43,523 nt of DNA from Planctomycetia bacterium (lineage in GTDB: Bacteria; Planctomycetota; Planctomycetia; Pirellulales; UBA1268). Below are positions 9,801-17,674 of this stretch, piece after piece. Where the stretch lies: NCBI GenBank assembly GCA_009924545.1, contig RFRL01000004.1, positions 1 to 43,523 of the forward strand, given 5' to 3'. The notes under the pieces were generated by a model, which was not told the DNA's origin, ran no database searches, and worked only from the letters and a program-made list of their open reading frames with translations. The position numbers and the translations under genes are program-made. The stretch's first letter is position 1, and each line of letters begins with the position of its first letter.

Positions 9801-12800
9801 CGTCCACGTGTTCGCCGACCGGATGACCCCCGACTTCGACCCCTTCCAGGCGCTGGCCGCGGTGCGCGGGCCGGAGCCGTGGCTCTTCTCACGCGGCGCC
9901 TTCACCAGCGCCTACGTGAACGGCCGCGACCTCGGCGACGAAATCACCTACGTACTGCGGCGGCGCGCCGCCCGCGCCTTCACCGGCGCCATGCTCGACC
10001 GGCCGAGCGTCCTCCTCCATCCGTGGGCGACCGCCGACACGAACACCACCCGGCAGGACGCCGCGGGAGGTGAGGAGTTCGGGACGGCCGCCGCCATGCC
10101 GCTGAGCAGGGCGCAGGTGGACGCCGCGGCGTCGGTGCCGGCGCCGGAGCGGGCGCAGAGCTACGCCGATCTCGACTTCCTCGCCGACGATCCCCCCGTG
10201 GCGACCAATCTGGTGCCGGGCGACGACGGCACGATCCGTCTGCCGCTGGCGAGCCTCGCCGGCCATCAGGAGGTGACTGTGGTGGTCGTCGATCCCACGC
10301 TGACCCTCGCGCGGAGCGTGGCGCTGCCGGTACGCGTTCCGCGGATCGCCGACCAGCGCCTCGCCGCCGGCCTCGACCCCGCCGGGCACTTCATCCAGCG
10401 CCACGAGGTCACGCTCGTCGATCCGGCCGCCGGCCCGCTCGTCATCGACGACGTCACGAGCGGGCGCTTCGAGGCCTACGACAGCCTGGCCCGCGTGTTC
10501 GGCCTGTTCACCGCCGTGTCGCGGCATCCCGACCTACCCACGTTCGCCTTCCTCCTCCGCTGGCCCGCTCTCGACGCGGCCGAGAAGAAGCGGCTCTATT
10601 CCGAGCATGCCTGCCACGAGCTCAACGTGTTCCTGTTCCACAAGGACCAGCCGTTCTTCACCGAAGTGGTGCTGCCCGGCCTGCGCACGAAGAAGGACCG
10701 GACGTTCGTCGACCACTGGCTCCTCGGCGACGACTTGTCGGCATGGCTCGAACCGTGGCGCTACGGCCAGTTGAACGTCGCCGAGCGGGCCCTCCTCGCC
10801 CGGCGGATCGCCGCCGAGAAGCCGCGCACGGCGCGGCACCTGGCCGACCTGCTCACCGTGCTCCCCCCCGACACCGAGCGGCGGCGCGAGCTGTTCGAGG
10901 CCGCTGTGAGTGCCGGTGCCCTCGACACGGCCGACCGGTTCGGCCGGGCGCTGGCCGACGAGAAGGCCGAAGAATTGGGCGATCGACTCGAGTTGCACAT
11001 GGGTGGCCTGGGGGGCGGCGGCTTCGCCGGCCGGCAGGCCGGAGATTCGCTTAGCAACCCTGCGCCGGCGCCGGCCGCGGGCCAGCCCGGGGCGCCGCAG
11101 TCAAACGCCGTGGGCAAGGTGACGGTGCTCGATCGCAGCCTGCGCCGCGACGAAGCACGCAGGGGCCTCGCCGCGGGCGCCAAGCGCAAGCTCGCCGAGG
11201 TGGAGTCGCTCGAGCAACTGGCGGCCGACAAGGATGGGGCCGCGCGCGGCAAGGAGGCCGTGAACCGGTTCTTCTTCGACGCCGAGCGCGGCGCCGCCGC
11301 GGCACCGCTGTTCCGGCTCCTCGACCCGACGAAGGAATGGGCCGAGAACAACTACCGTCACCAGCGGATCGCGGTCCAGGATGCGTCGCTCATCGGCCCG
11401 GGTCGGTTCTGGCTCGACGTCGTCAACCACGACCCTGCCGTGCCGTTCCGCTCGGTGCACCTGGCGGAGGCGACGCGCAGCTTCCCCGAGATGATGCTCG
11501 CCCTGGCGCTGCTCGATTTGCCCTTCGAGTCGCCCGCCCATGGCACGACCTTCGACAACGTGAAGATGACGCTCGTCCCCGCCGGACCGCTGGTCGTGTT
11601 CCGCGAGGAGACGGTCGCCGTGGAGCCGCCGGCGGCGCCGTCGAGCATCCTCGTGGGGCAGAACTTCCTCCGCCACCGGGAGCGGCAGGAGATCGTCGAC
11701 GGCGAGCCGCGCGACGCCTTCGTGACGGGCGAGTTCCGCACCCACGTGGTCTACACGGCGCGGGTGGTGGTGACGAACACGGGCTCGGCGCGGCGCAAGG
11801 TGGCGGTGCTCCTCCAGATCCCGCGCGGTTCGATCCCGGTCCTCGGCAGCCGGGCGACGCGCACCGTGCCCCTCGTGCTCGAACCCTATGCCGTGCAGGC
11901 CTTGGAATACTCCTTCTGCTTCCCGGTACCCGGGGAGTTCGCCCACTATCCGGTCCACGTCGCCGAGGGGGACGGGCTCGTGGCCTTCGTGCCGCCCACG
12001 CCGTTCACCGTCGTCGACCGCCCCGCGCGGCCCGACGAGCGCTCCTGGGAGGCGGTGTCGCAGCAGGGCTCGGCGGCGCAGGTGCTCGAGTGGCTCGACA
12101 CCCACACCCTCGACGGCGTGCCCCTGGAGCGCATCGCCTGGCGGATGCAGGATGCGGAGCTGTTCCGCGCGGTCACCTCGCGGCTCGCCGCGCGGCACGT
12201 CTGGAATCGCACCCTCTGGTCATACGCCTTCTTCCACCGCGATCCGGCGGCGATGCGCGTGTGGCTCGAGCACGAAGACACGTTCGTGGCCCTGCTCGGC
12301 GGGCGACTCGACGGTGGCCTCCTGCCGATCGATCCGGTGGCCCGGCGAACCTTCGAGCACCTCGAGTACTGGCCCCTGGTCAATGCCCGCCAGTTCATGC
12401 TGGGGAGCCGCCGCCAGATCGTCAACGACCGCTTCCACGCGCAGTACCACCGCTTCCTCGACGAGCTGGCGCGGGCCCGCACGCTGTCCGCCGACGATCG
12501 CCTCGCCGCCGTGGTGTACCTCCTCATCCAGGACCGGGTGGAGGAGGCCCGGGAGCAGTTCGCGAAGGTCCGGGCCGAGGGGGTGTCGACGCCGCTGCAG
12601 TACGACTACACGGCCGCGATCCTCGCCCTCCGCTCCGGCGACGTGGCCCGGGCCCGGGAGCTCGCCCGCGGGCGTGTCGGCTTCCCCGTCGATCGCTGGC
12701 GGCAGCGGTTCGAGCTCCTCCTCGCCCACCTCGACGAGGCGGAGGGCAAGGGGGATGCCGCGGTCCTCGACCCGCTCGACCGCGAGCAGCAGCAGGGGCG

Positions 12801-13389
12801 GCTCGCCGCCGCCGCCCCGGCCCTCGAACTGCGCATCGAGGGGAGTGACGTGGTCCTCGAACACAAAAACCTCGCCGCGGTCACGCTCGCCCTCCACGAG
12901 ATGGACCTGGAGGTGCTCTTCAGCCGCAATCCCTTCGCCGGCAGCTTCGCCGGCCAGTTCGGCTCGGTGCGCCCCAACCGGACGATCCCCGTCGAGCTCG
13001 ACCGGGCCGGCGGCACCACGCGCGTGCCGCTGCCGGCCGACGTGGCCCGCCGGAACCTGCTCGTGACGGCCAGCGGTGGCGGGATCACGCGGTCGCAGGC
13101 GGCCTATTCCACGGGGCTCGCCGTGCGCGTCGTGGAGTCGTACGGGCAGGTGCTCGTGACGCGGTCGGCCGACGGGAAGCCGGTGCCGCAGGCCTACGTC
13201 AAGGTCTACGCCCGGATGGACGACGGGCGGGTGGCGTTCTACAAGGATGGCTTCACCGACGTCCGCGGCCGGTTCGACTACGCCTCGCTGTCGACCGCCG
13301 ACGCCGTCGCGGCGCGACGCTTCTCGATCCTCGTCACCAGCGCCGACGAGGGCTCGGCGGTGCGCGAGGCCGACCCGCCACCGCGGTAG
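6892..13389 (+). CDS. Giant secreted alpha-2-macroglobulin-like protein, no thioester motif
   Basis: A 2165-aa exported protein. I start at the ATG at 6892 (MIGWIAFL), which gives a signal peptide ending near MARGAAG. A longer frame from 6826 has no signal-like N-terminus. Residues ~40-420 are helical and repeat-like. Residues ~430-840 contain successive beta-rich segments (PELTVRIFEIDTLGHY, GMYVVDFVGNG, AGATLWLEGREY) resembling macroglobulin/MG2 or Ig-like domains. A Gly/Pro-rich linker (GGLGGGGFAGRQ) sits near residue 1370. A second beta-rich block follows, including VVYTARVVVTNTGSARRKVAVLLQ. Residues ~1830-1960 look TPR-like (ADDRLAAVVYLLIQDRVEEA). The C-terminus has a carboxypeptidase-regulatory-like domain (GKPVPQAYVKVYARM). 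The CGEQ thioester of trapping macroglobulins is absent. It is probably a periplasmic or surface structural protein. The A2M assignment is architectural, not proven. Confidence 0.7.
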   Translation: MIGWIAFLTCGNGPVAVAGLAALMVVLAMARGAAGEIGFVERFALADDREAALEELVPGTEEFFYYRCLHLLATERFAAVEPLLADWVKAHGETPRVHEIRARRALLTFPADPRATTDFLVRSLGLTFAHQPDVPGAEPVLPTALPPDQVTPAAWAARALARSPDTLDGWKDPALRRIAAGAEPTAPLTPVRRRQLLARLVRPDIPGLARLVADDLKSPDSGGFGSIPIHRHLSRAQLEELLGLEPGLRDNGALVAAMLQRLQPSADEDFPGDPAVRRAYLARLEPFVRGLGPAHNSLKAIVLRERLVLDREEGRFDQQAFLDYLALPRHLPYVSPRLLGTEAARGFPCNLGQAVEGCLLPPVGDDEPLVRAYLARFLADAPDTRIFEPFFEKGWLDRVFAETKLLAGLGAPETHAAVLGPAAYRALRDRVDIEILRSNPGRFAAGAPVSLDVALKNVPELTVRIFEIDTLGHYRSTLAEVDTDIPLDGLTPTAALSIRRGDDPLRRSVEAIALPQLARPGMYVVDFVGNGRSSRALVRKGRLRPLVVGTAAGQRFTILDDEGRKVAGATLWLEGREYAAGEDGTILVPPSAAPGRKPIVVTGAIPLADGTSATISSLDAFDHEGESLELVAGIHVDRESLRTRRTAEVVVRPALLVNGRPASLGALEAVRLTIRSVDLDGVPAVREIAPFPLFEDRDSVHELLVPQRLAEVTFTLSAKVARRVTGGAKEDVATSRSFAVNQIDREDKVEDLFLVRSADRFLVEVRGRGGEPRGGSPVVVTLEHREVHGAEAFPLKTDAAGVIDLGPLDGIETVAVRGAEGTEHLWRLRPDEATWPQAIHGRVGDVVRLPFLPRSIHGTGRPADAPTPADAALFELRGGAYAVDRFANLGVEEGTLVLRDLPAGDYELFLAAPAARIAVRITAGAAVDGFFVGPYRQLEAPRLAPTALTAIAPAGDDLVIRVAGANPFTRVHVFADRMTPDFDPFQALAAVRGPEPWLFSRGAFTSAYVNGRDLGDEITYVLRRRAARAFTGAMLDRPSVLLHPWATADTNTTRQDAAGGEEFGTAAAMPLSRAQVDAAASVPAPERAQSYADLDFLADDPPVATNLVPGDDGTIRLPLASLAGHQEVTVVVVDPTLTLARSVALPVRVPRIADQRLAAGLDPAGHFIQRHEVTLVDPAAGPLVIDDVTSGRFEAYDSLARVFGLFTAVSRHPDLPTFAFLLRWPALDAAEKKRLYSEHACHELNVFLFHKDQPFFTEVVLPGLRTKKDRTFVDHWLLGDDLSAWLEPWRYGQLNVAERALLARRIAAEKPRTARHLADLLTVLPPDTERRRELFEAAVSAGALDTADRFGRALADEKAEELGDRLELHMGGLGGGGFAGRQAGDSLSNPAPAPAAGQPGAPQSNAVGKVTVLDRSLRRDEARRGLAAGAKRKLAEVESLEQLAADKDGAARGKEAVNRFFFDAERGAAAAPLFRLLDPTKEWAENNYRHQRIAVQDASLIGPGRFWLDVVNHDPAVPFRSVHLAEATRSFPEMMLALALLDLPFESPAHGTTFDNVKMTLVPAGPLVVFREETVAVEPPAAPSSILVGQNFLRHRERQEIVDGEPRDAFVTGEFRTHVVYTARVVVTNTGSARRKVAVLLQIPRGSIPVLGSRATRTVPLVLEPYAVQALEYSFCFPVPGEFAHYPVHVAEGDGLVAFVPPTPFTVVDRPARPDERSWEAVSQQGSAAQVLEWLDTHTLDGVPLERIAWRMQDAELFRAVTSRLAARHVWNRTLWSYAFFHRDPAAMRVWLEHEDTFVALLGGRLDGGLLPIDPVARRTFEHLEYWPLVNARQFMLGSRRQIVNDRFHAQYHRFLDELARARTLSADDRLAAVVYLLIQDRVEEAREQFAKVRAEGVSTPLQYDYTAAILALRSGDVARARELARGRVGFPVDRWRQRFELLLAHLDEAEGKGDAAVLDPLDREQQQGRLAAAAPALELRIEGSDVVLEHKNLAAVTLALHEMDLEVLFSRNPFAGSFAGQFGSVRPNRTIPVELDRAGGTTRVPLPADVARRNLLVTASGGGITRSQAAYSTGLAVRVVESYGQVLVTRSADGKPVPQAYVKVYARMDDGRVAFYKDGFTDVRGRFDYASLSTADAVAARRFSILVTSADEGSAVREADPPPR

Positions 13390-13395
13390 CAGACC

Positions 13396-13412
13396 GAGGG
13401 CCAGCGGCCTTC
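13396..13412. terminator. Hairpin between convergent genes (weak terminator candidate)
   Basis: GAGGGCC, loop AGC, GGCCTTC form a 7-pair stem with one G-T wobble, located in the 52 bases between the giant gene stop and the stop of the kinase gene on the other strand. There is no T-run, so intrinsic termination is uncertain. Confidence 0.3.
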
Positions 13413-13441
13413 AGTCGGCCCGGGCCCGCGGCACGCGGCAG

Positions 13442-14543
13442 TCAGCGCACGACGCGGGCCCCACCACCGCTGATCTGCTTCTCGACTTCCTTGCGCGTCG
13501 CCATCGACGTGTCGCCGGGAGTGGTCGAGGCGAGGGCGCCATGGGCGGCACCGTATTCGACCGCCTGCTGGGGGTCGTTGAACTCGAGGAACCCGAACGC
13601 CAGGCCGCTGGCGAAACTGTCGCCACCCCCGACCCGGTCGAGGATCTCGAGATCGGGGTACTTCCGGCTGTCGAAAAACGCCCCGTCGTGCCAGAGGATC
13701 GCGCTCCAGTCGTTCTTCGTCGCCGAGACGACGCGGCGCAGCGTGGTGGCGGCGACGTTGAAGTTGGGGAACTCGCGCACGGCCGAATCGATCATCGCCT
13801 TGAAGGCGTCGGTCTCGATGGCGGTGAGGGCGTGATCGACCCCCTGCACCTCGAAACCGAGCGAGGCGGTGAAGTCCTCCTCGTTGCCGATCATCACGTC
13901 GACGTGGCGGGCGATCTCCCGATTCACCTCGCTCGCGCGCCTTCGCCAGCCCGCCGATCGTTTTCCACAGGCTGGGGCGGTAGTTGAGGTCGTAGGAGAC
14001 GATCGTGCCGTGCCGCTTGGCCGCCTGCACCGCCTCGATGGCCAGGGCGGCGGTCGTGGGGGAGAGGGCGGCGAAGATCCCACCGGTGTGGAACCAGCGC
14101 ACGCCGATCCGGCCGAAGAGGTCGTTCCAGTCGATGTCGCCCGGCTTCATCTGCGCAGCCGCCGTGTTGCCCCGGTCGGGCACGCCGACGGCGCCGCGGA
14201 TGCCGAAGCCGCGCTCGGTGAAGTTCAGGCCGTTGCGCACCGTGCGGCCGATGCCGTCGTCCTCGCGCCACAGGACGAAATCGGTGTTCACGCCCCCCTG
14301 GAGGATGAAGTCCTCGATGAGGTGCCCCACCTCGTTGTCGACGAACGCGCTCACCAGGGCCGTCTTCAGGCCGAAGCACTTGCGCAGGCCACGGGCGACG
14401 TTGTATTCGCCCCCCCCTTCCCAGGCCTGAAAATATCGCGCCGTGCGAATCCGCCCCTCGCCGGGGTCGAGGCGGAGCATCACCTCGCCGAGGGACACCT
14501 GGTCGAACCCGCACTGGTTGCGGGGCTTGATCGGCAGCGACAT
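13442..14543 (-). pseudogene. kdgK: 2-keto-3-deoxygluconate kinase (PfkB family), frame broken by a CGAG duplication
   Basis: When intact this would phosphorylate 2-keto-3-deoxygluconate to KDPG. The N-terminal frame starts at ATG 14543 (MSLPIKPRNQCG, with AAGGAG upstream) and shows GGGEYNVARGLRKCFG, FTERGFGIRGAVG and VSYDLNYRPSLWKTIGGL. The rest (EVNREIARHVDVMIGNEEDF, then DRVGGGDSFASGLAFGF with the catalytic Asp of the GGGD loop) lies in another frame. The break is at 13928-13935, where the sense strand reads CGAGCGAG. Removing one CGAG gives KAREVNREIA, the expected continuous sequence, and a 365-aa protein of normal length. As written, the N-terminal frame runs on to 13278, into antisense of the giant gene. 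It is the last gene of a dehydrogenase operon, 13 bases after the Ldh2-type gene. This is either a real mutation or an assembly indel. Confidence 0.85.
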
Positions 14544-14556
14544 GCGGGGGGCTCCT

Positions 14557-15654
14557 TCAGGCAGTGGCCAGCTTGGTGGCGTCGATGGCGGGCACCCCGG
14601 CGCCGTGGGCGAACTCGTTGAGGGCTTCGATCTCGGCGCTGGAAAACAGCAGGCCGCCGGCTTCACGGCTGCGCTCGGCGGCCCGCGCCTCGACCTGGCC
14701 GGGGAGGAGGCAACGCTCGTTGCCGTGGCCGAGGATGTCGGCCAGGACCGCACCGACGTTTGCCGCCTGGTCGCGCCCCGCGGCGAAGGCGCCGCCGGCG
14801 AGGGCGTCGGGATGGATCACCTGGAAGAAGAAGCAGCAGGAGTGCTTCTCGCCGGGCGCGGCCGGGGCCTGGGGGCGGCTGCGGATCGTGGGGAGCGAGC
14901 CGCCGATGAACGCCGCCACCAGTTCGTTGATGAGCGACAGGCCGTAGCCCTTGTGCTCGCCGAAGGGCACGAGCGCCGCCACCGCGTCGGGATCGGTGGT
15001 GGGATTCCCCTGGCGATCGACCGCGGCGTGCGCGGGGAGGGCCTTCCCCTCGCGCTTCAGTTGCTGCACCCGTCCCATGGCGATCACGCTCGTCGCCCAG
15101 TCGATGACCACCGGAAAGCCGACCGCGGCCGTGGTGGGGAAGCCCCAGGAGTGCGGGTTGGTGCCGAGGGTGGGAAACGCCCCCTGGAACGGCACCACTT
15201 CGGCCAGCGACGCCGTGCAGTTGGTGTAGGCGATGTAGCCGCGCCGCGCCGCCTCCATCACGTAGCCCCCGCCCCACAGGTAGTGGAAGGCGTTGTCCAC
15301 GCTCACCGTCCCGGTACCGTGGCGGTCGGCGAGGCCGATGCAGGTCTCGATCGCCTCCCAGGCGACCGCCTGCCCGAGCTTGCGGCCGGCGTCCCACACC
15401 TCGGCGGCGTCGAAGCGGCCGGGGAGGCGGCGGATCGTGGCCCGGGGCACGCAGCCCCCGGCCTTCGATCCGAACATGTCGTCGAGGTGGAGGGCCTTGA
15501 TGGCGTTGTGGGTGCGGATCCCGTGGGTGGTGGCGGCGGTGGCCAGCCGGGCGGCCGCGCGGGCCTCGTCGGCGGCGAACCCACGGGCCGTGTAGGCCGC
15601 CTCGACGAGGGCCTCGTGGGTCGCCACCGGGACGACGTGGAAGGTTTCCGCCAT
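14557..15654 (-). CDS. Ldh2/malate-lactate dehydrogenase family NAD(P)-dependent oxidoreductase
   Basis: A 365-aa cytoplasmic enzyme of the Ldh2/MdhA/YlbC/ComC family, which reduces or oxidises 2-keto/2-hydroxy acids such as malate, sulfolactate, ureidoglycolate or 2,3-diketo-L-gulonate. The family active-site motif is visible as THGIRTHN (His44, His49). NAFHYLWGGGYVMEAARRG, TNCTASLAEVVPF and FGEHKGYGLSLINELVAAF are also typical, as are the GTNPHSWGFPT and VVIDWATSVIAMG segments. It lies between a D-2-hydroxyacid dehydrogenase gene (upstream, overlapping as written) and a KDG kinase gene (13 bases downstream), so its substrate is probably a sugar-derived acid. The exact substrate cannot be read from sequence. 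Confidence 0.88.
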   Translation of the reverse strand: MAETFHVVPVATHEALVEAAYTARGFAADEARAAARLATAATTHGIRTHNAIKALHLDDMFGSKAGGCVPRATIRRLPGRFDAAEVWDAGRKLGQAVAWEAIETCIGLADRHGTGTVSVDNAFHYLWGGGYVMEAARRGYIAYTNCTASLAEVVPFQGAFPTLGTNPHSWGFPTTAAVGFPVVIDWATSVIAMGRVQQLKREGKALPAHAAVDRQGNPTTDPDAVAALVPFGEHKGYGLSLINELVAAFIGGSLPTIRSRPQAPAAPGEKHSCCFFFQVIHPDALAGGAFAAGRDQAANVGAVLADILGHGNERCLLPGQVEARAAERSREAGGLLFSSAEIEALNEFAHGAGVPAIDATKLATA

Positions 15655-16682
15655 GGGGAAAACGACTCCGTGCGGGAAGGAACGCGGGACGGGGCAGCCG
15701 CGGGGATCAGGCAAACGCGCGGACCGGCATTGACCTGGGCCAGCGGGGCCTCGCCGCGCAGCGCCCGGATGAGGTTGGTGACCGCGGCCAGGGCCTGCCG
15801 CTGCACGCTCTCCAGGGTCCGCGAGCCGATGTGCGGGGTGACGATGCAGTTGGGGAGGCGGAGCAGCGGATGGTCGGCCGGTGGCGGCTCCTCGTCGAGG
15901 ACGTCGGTGCCGTAGCCGCGGAGGCGCCCCGTGGCGAGGGCTTCCGCCACCGCCTCGGTGTCGACGATCTCGCCGCGGGCGCAATTGATGACGATCGCGC
16001 CGGGCTTCATCGTGGCGATCGAGGCGGCGTTGACGAGGTGCCGGGTCTCGGGGGTGAGGTTGGTGTGGAGGGAGACGTAGTCGGCGGTGGCGAGCAGGTC
16101 GGCGAGGGAGCCGGCCCGGGTCACGCCGTGGGCCCGGGCGAAGTCGTCGTCCCAGAAGACGTCGTGGGCGATCACCGGCATGCCGAAGGCACGGGCCCGC
16201 AGCGCCACCTCGCGGCCGATGCGCCCCAGACCGACGATCCCGATCGTCTTCCCGAGGAGCTCGCGGCCGGTCTGGCGCTTCCAGCCCCCGGCCCGCGTGG
16301 AGTCGGTGTGGAAGAGGAGGTGCTTTTCCAGGGCCAGGAGCAGGAGGAAGGCGTGCTCCGCGACGGTGGTGTGATTGACGCCCGGGGTGAAGAGCACGGG
16401 GATCCCCAGCTCCGTGCACCGGGCCACGTCGATTTTGTCGACGCCGATGCCGTACTTGCTCACCACCTTGAGCCGGGGGGCGGTGGCGTCGAGCACCTTG
16501 CGGGTGATCATGTCGTCGCCGCAGATCGTGGCGTCGATACCGGAAAGCGCCGCGAGCGTGTCGGCCTCGGAGAGCGGCCCTCGGGCGGTGACCACCTCCC
16601 AGCCGGTGGCGGCGAGGGCGGCATGGTGTTCGCCGGGGGTGTCCTGGAACGACGTCGTCGTGAGGAGGATCCGGGGGGACAT
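15303..16682 (-). CDS. D-2-hydroxyacid / phosphoglycerate dehydrogenase family protein with run-on C-terminus
   Basis: NAD-dependent D-isomer-specific 2-hydroxyacid dehydrogenase. The Rossmann motif GLGRIG is at residues 151-156, and the catalytic Arg236 (NCARGEIVD), Glu264 (VLDEEPP) and His284 (TPHIGSRT) are in order. The start is ATG 16682 (MSPRILLTTTSF). The conserved domain ends near residue 318 (PLAQVN, about base 15729), the normal family length. As written the frame does not stop there: it continues for about 141 Arg/Pro/Ser-rich residues, overlapping the downstream Ldh2-type gene by 352 bases. In the +1 frame a TGA follows 7 codons after AQVN, so a one-base insertion at the 3' end would explain the run-on. 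A promoter candidate lies about 105 bases upstream. First gene of a sugar-acid operon. Confidence 0.82.
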   Translation of the reverse strand: MSPRILLTTTSFQDTPGEHHAALAATGWEVVTARGPLSEADTLAALSGIDATICGDDMITRKVLDATAPRLKVVSKYGIGVDKIDVARCTELGIPVLFTPGVNHTTVAEHAFLLLLALEKHLLFHTDSTRAGGWKRQTGRELLGKTIGIVGLGRIGREVALRARAFGMPVIAHDVFWDDDFARAHGVTRAGSLADLLATADYVSLHTNLTPETRHLVNAASIATMKPGAIVINCARGEIVDTEAVAEALATGRLRGYGTDVLDEEPPPADHPLLRLPNCIVTPHIGSRTLESVQRQALAAVTNLIRALRGEAPLAQVNAGPRVCLIPAAAPSRVPSRTESFSPWRKPSTSSRWRPTRPSSRRPTRPVGSPPTRPARPPGWPPPPPPTGSAPTTPSRPSTSTTCSDRRPGAACPGPRSAASPAASTPPRCGTPAASSGRRSPGRRSRPASASPTATVPGR

Positions 16683-16785
16683 CGATGGGGGCTCGCTGGT
16701 TGAGGGCACGGAATCCCGGCGCGGAGCGGCACGCACGGCACGGGATCGGCCCGCCGGGCACGGGGGCGGACCGTCGCTCGGCAGT

Positions 16786-16815
16786 CGTATACCGCACCCC
16801 GCGCCGACGCGTCAA
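16786..16815 (-). promoter_or_regulatory. Sigma-70-like promoter for the dehydrogenase / KDG kinase operon
   Basis: On the minus strand TTGACG (16810-16815) and TATACG (16786-16791) are separated by 18 bases. They match the consensus -35 at 5/6 and -10 at 4/6 positions, about 105 bases upstream of the dehydrogenase ATG. This is the clearest two-box promoter I can see in the window. Confidence 0.5.
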
Positions 16816-16861
16816 ACCGCGTGCGGCACGGGGACCGCGCCCTGCCCAAAGCGCGGCCACC

Positions 16862-17449
16862 TCACGCTCCCGGCAGGCTTTCCGCGGCGCTGGCGGTGAG
16901 CAACGTCGCGGCACTGCCGTCCCACTGCCAGACGCCACACGTGAGGCCGTCGCGGGCGCCCGCCCCCGACGTGCCGTGGCGGTGGAGCCAGAGGATGGCG
17001 TCGGCCGGGGCCCCGAGATGGGCGAACTCCGCCTGCCGCGCCGGCGGGAGCCCGAGCTTCACCCAGCTCCAGTGGTTCACGTGGTGGCGGTGCCCCTCGT
17101 CGGGATGCCGCTTCGACCACTCGCGAAACTCCAGTTCCGTCAGCGCCAGCACCGTCCCGGGCGGACAGTGGGCAACGGCCCGCGCCGTGGCCGCGAGCCC
17201 CCAGTCGCTGGTCATGCAGAGGATCACCGGGTCGGGATCGACGTCGCCGCCGGCGGCCAGCGCCTCGCGCTGCCGGCGCACGGCGGGGAGGTCGTGGGCC
17301 AGCCATCCGGCCAGATGGTCGCCGAGGATGTGCTCGTGGGCCGCGGAAACGGCAGCGACCATCGGGACTGCCCGCGGGGGCCGGGCAGCCCGATGGTCGG
17401 CCACGAAGCGGGCCAGATCGTCGGCCCACTGCCGGGTGAGAGGGTGCAT
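16862..17449 (-). CDS. Hypothetical cytoplasmic protein
   Basis: A 195-aa protein with no signal peptide or membrane segment and no family I recognise. I start at ATG 17449 (MHPLTRQWADDL); an upstream GTG at 17479 is possible. It is rich in His and Trp, with HRHHVNHWSWVKLGLP and ILWLHRHGTSGAG in the C-terminal half and DPVILCMTSDWGLAATARAV in the middle. The last of these looks like a beta-strand/helix pair of an alpha/beta fold. It lies on the same strand as, and 39 bases after, the small secreted protein gene. Stop at 16862, 179 bases before the dehydrogenase gene. Confidence 0.6.
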   Translation of the reverse strand: MHPLTRQWADDLARFVADHRAARPPRAVPMVAAVSAAHEHILGDHLAGWLAHDLPAVRRQREALAAGGDVDPDPVILCMTSDWGLAATARAVAHCPPGTVLALTELEFREWSKRHPDEGHRHHVNHWSWVKLGLPPARQAEFAHLGAPADAILWLHRHGTSGAGARDGLTCGVWQWDGSAATLLTASAAESLPGA

Positions 17450-17488
17450 GGGGTGGAGTCGGAACCGGCGCGGCACCACCCCGCGGGG

Positions 17489-17674
17489 TCACCGGCCGAG
17501 GAACCGCTGGCGCAGCCACTCGTTCTTGCGGCGCTCCAGTTCGATCAGCTTGGCGATCGGCCCGTTGCGCTGGGCACCGACGGAGGGACGGGCACCCTGG
17601 AACTGGGCCGCCGAGGCGGACACCGACATGATAAGGACGGCGGCAACGGCCGACAGGATCGTGAGACGACGCAT
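17489..17674 (-). CDS. Small secreted planctomycete protein, 61 aa
   Basis: A very short protein with a clear signal peptide (RRLTILSAVAAVLIMSVSASA) and a mature part of about 38 residues that ends in IAKLIELERRKNEWLRQRFLGR. That charged, helix-forming tail is one I associate with small secreted planctomycete proteins; the role is unknown. AGAGGAG 10 bases upstream strongly supports the ATG at 17674. It may be easily missed by gene callers because of its size. Confidence 0.65.
   Translation of the reverse strand: MRRLTILSAVAAVLIMSVSASAAQFQGARPSVGAQRNGPIAKLIELERRKNEWLRQRFLGR

Noticed and set aside
7086-11054. Several large shadow frames within the giant gene on both strands
   Set aside because: All are GC-driven open frames without motifs; the gene's own frame has a signal peptide and continuous domain-like sequence.
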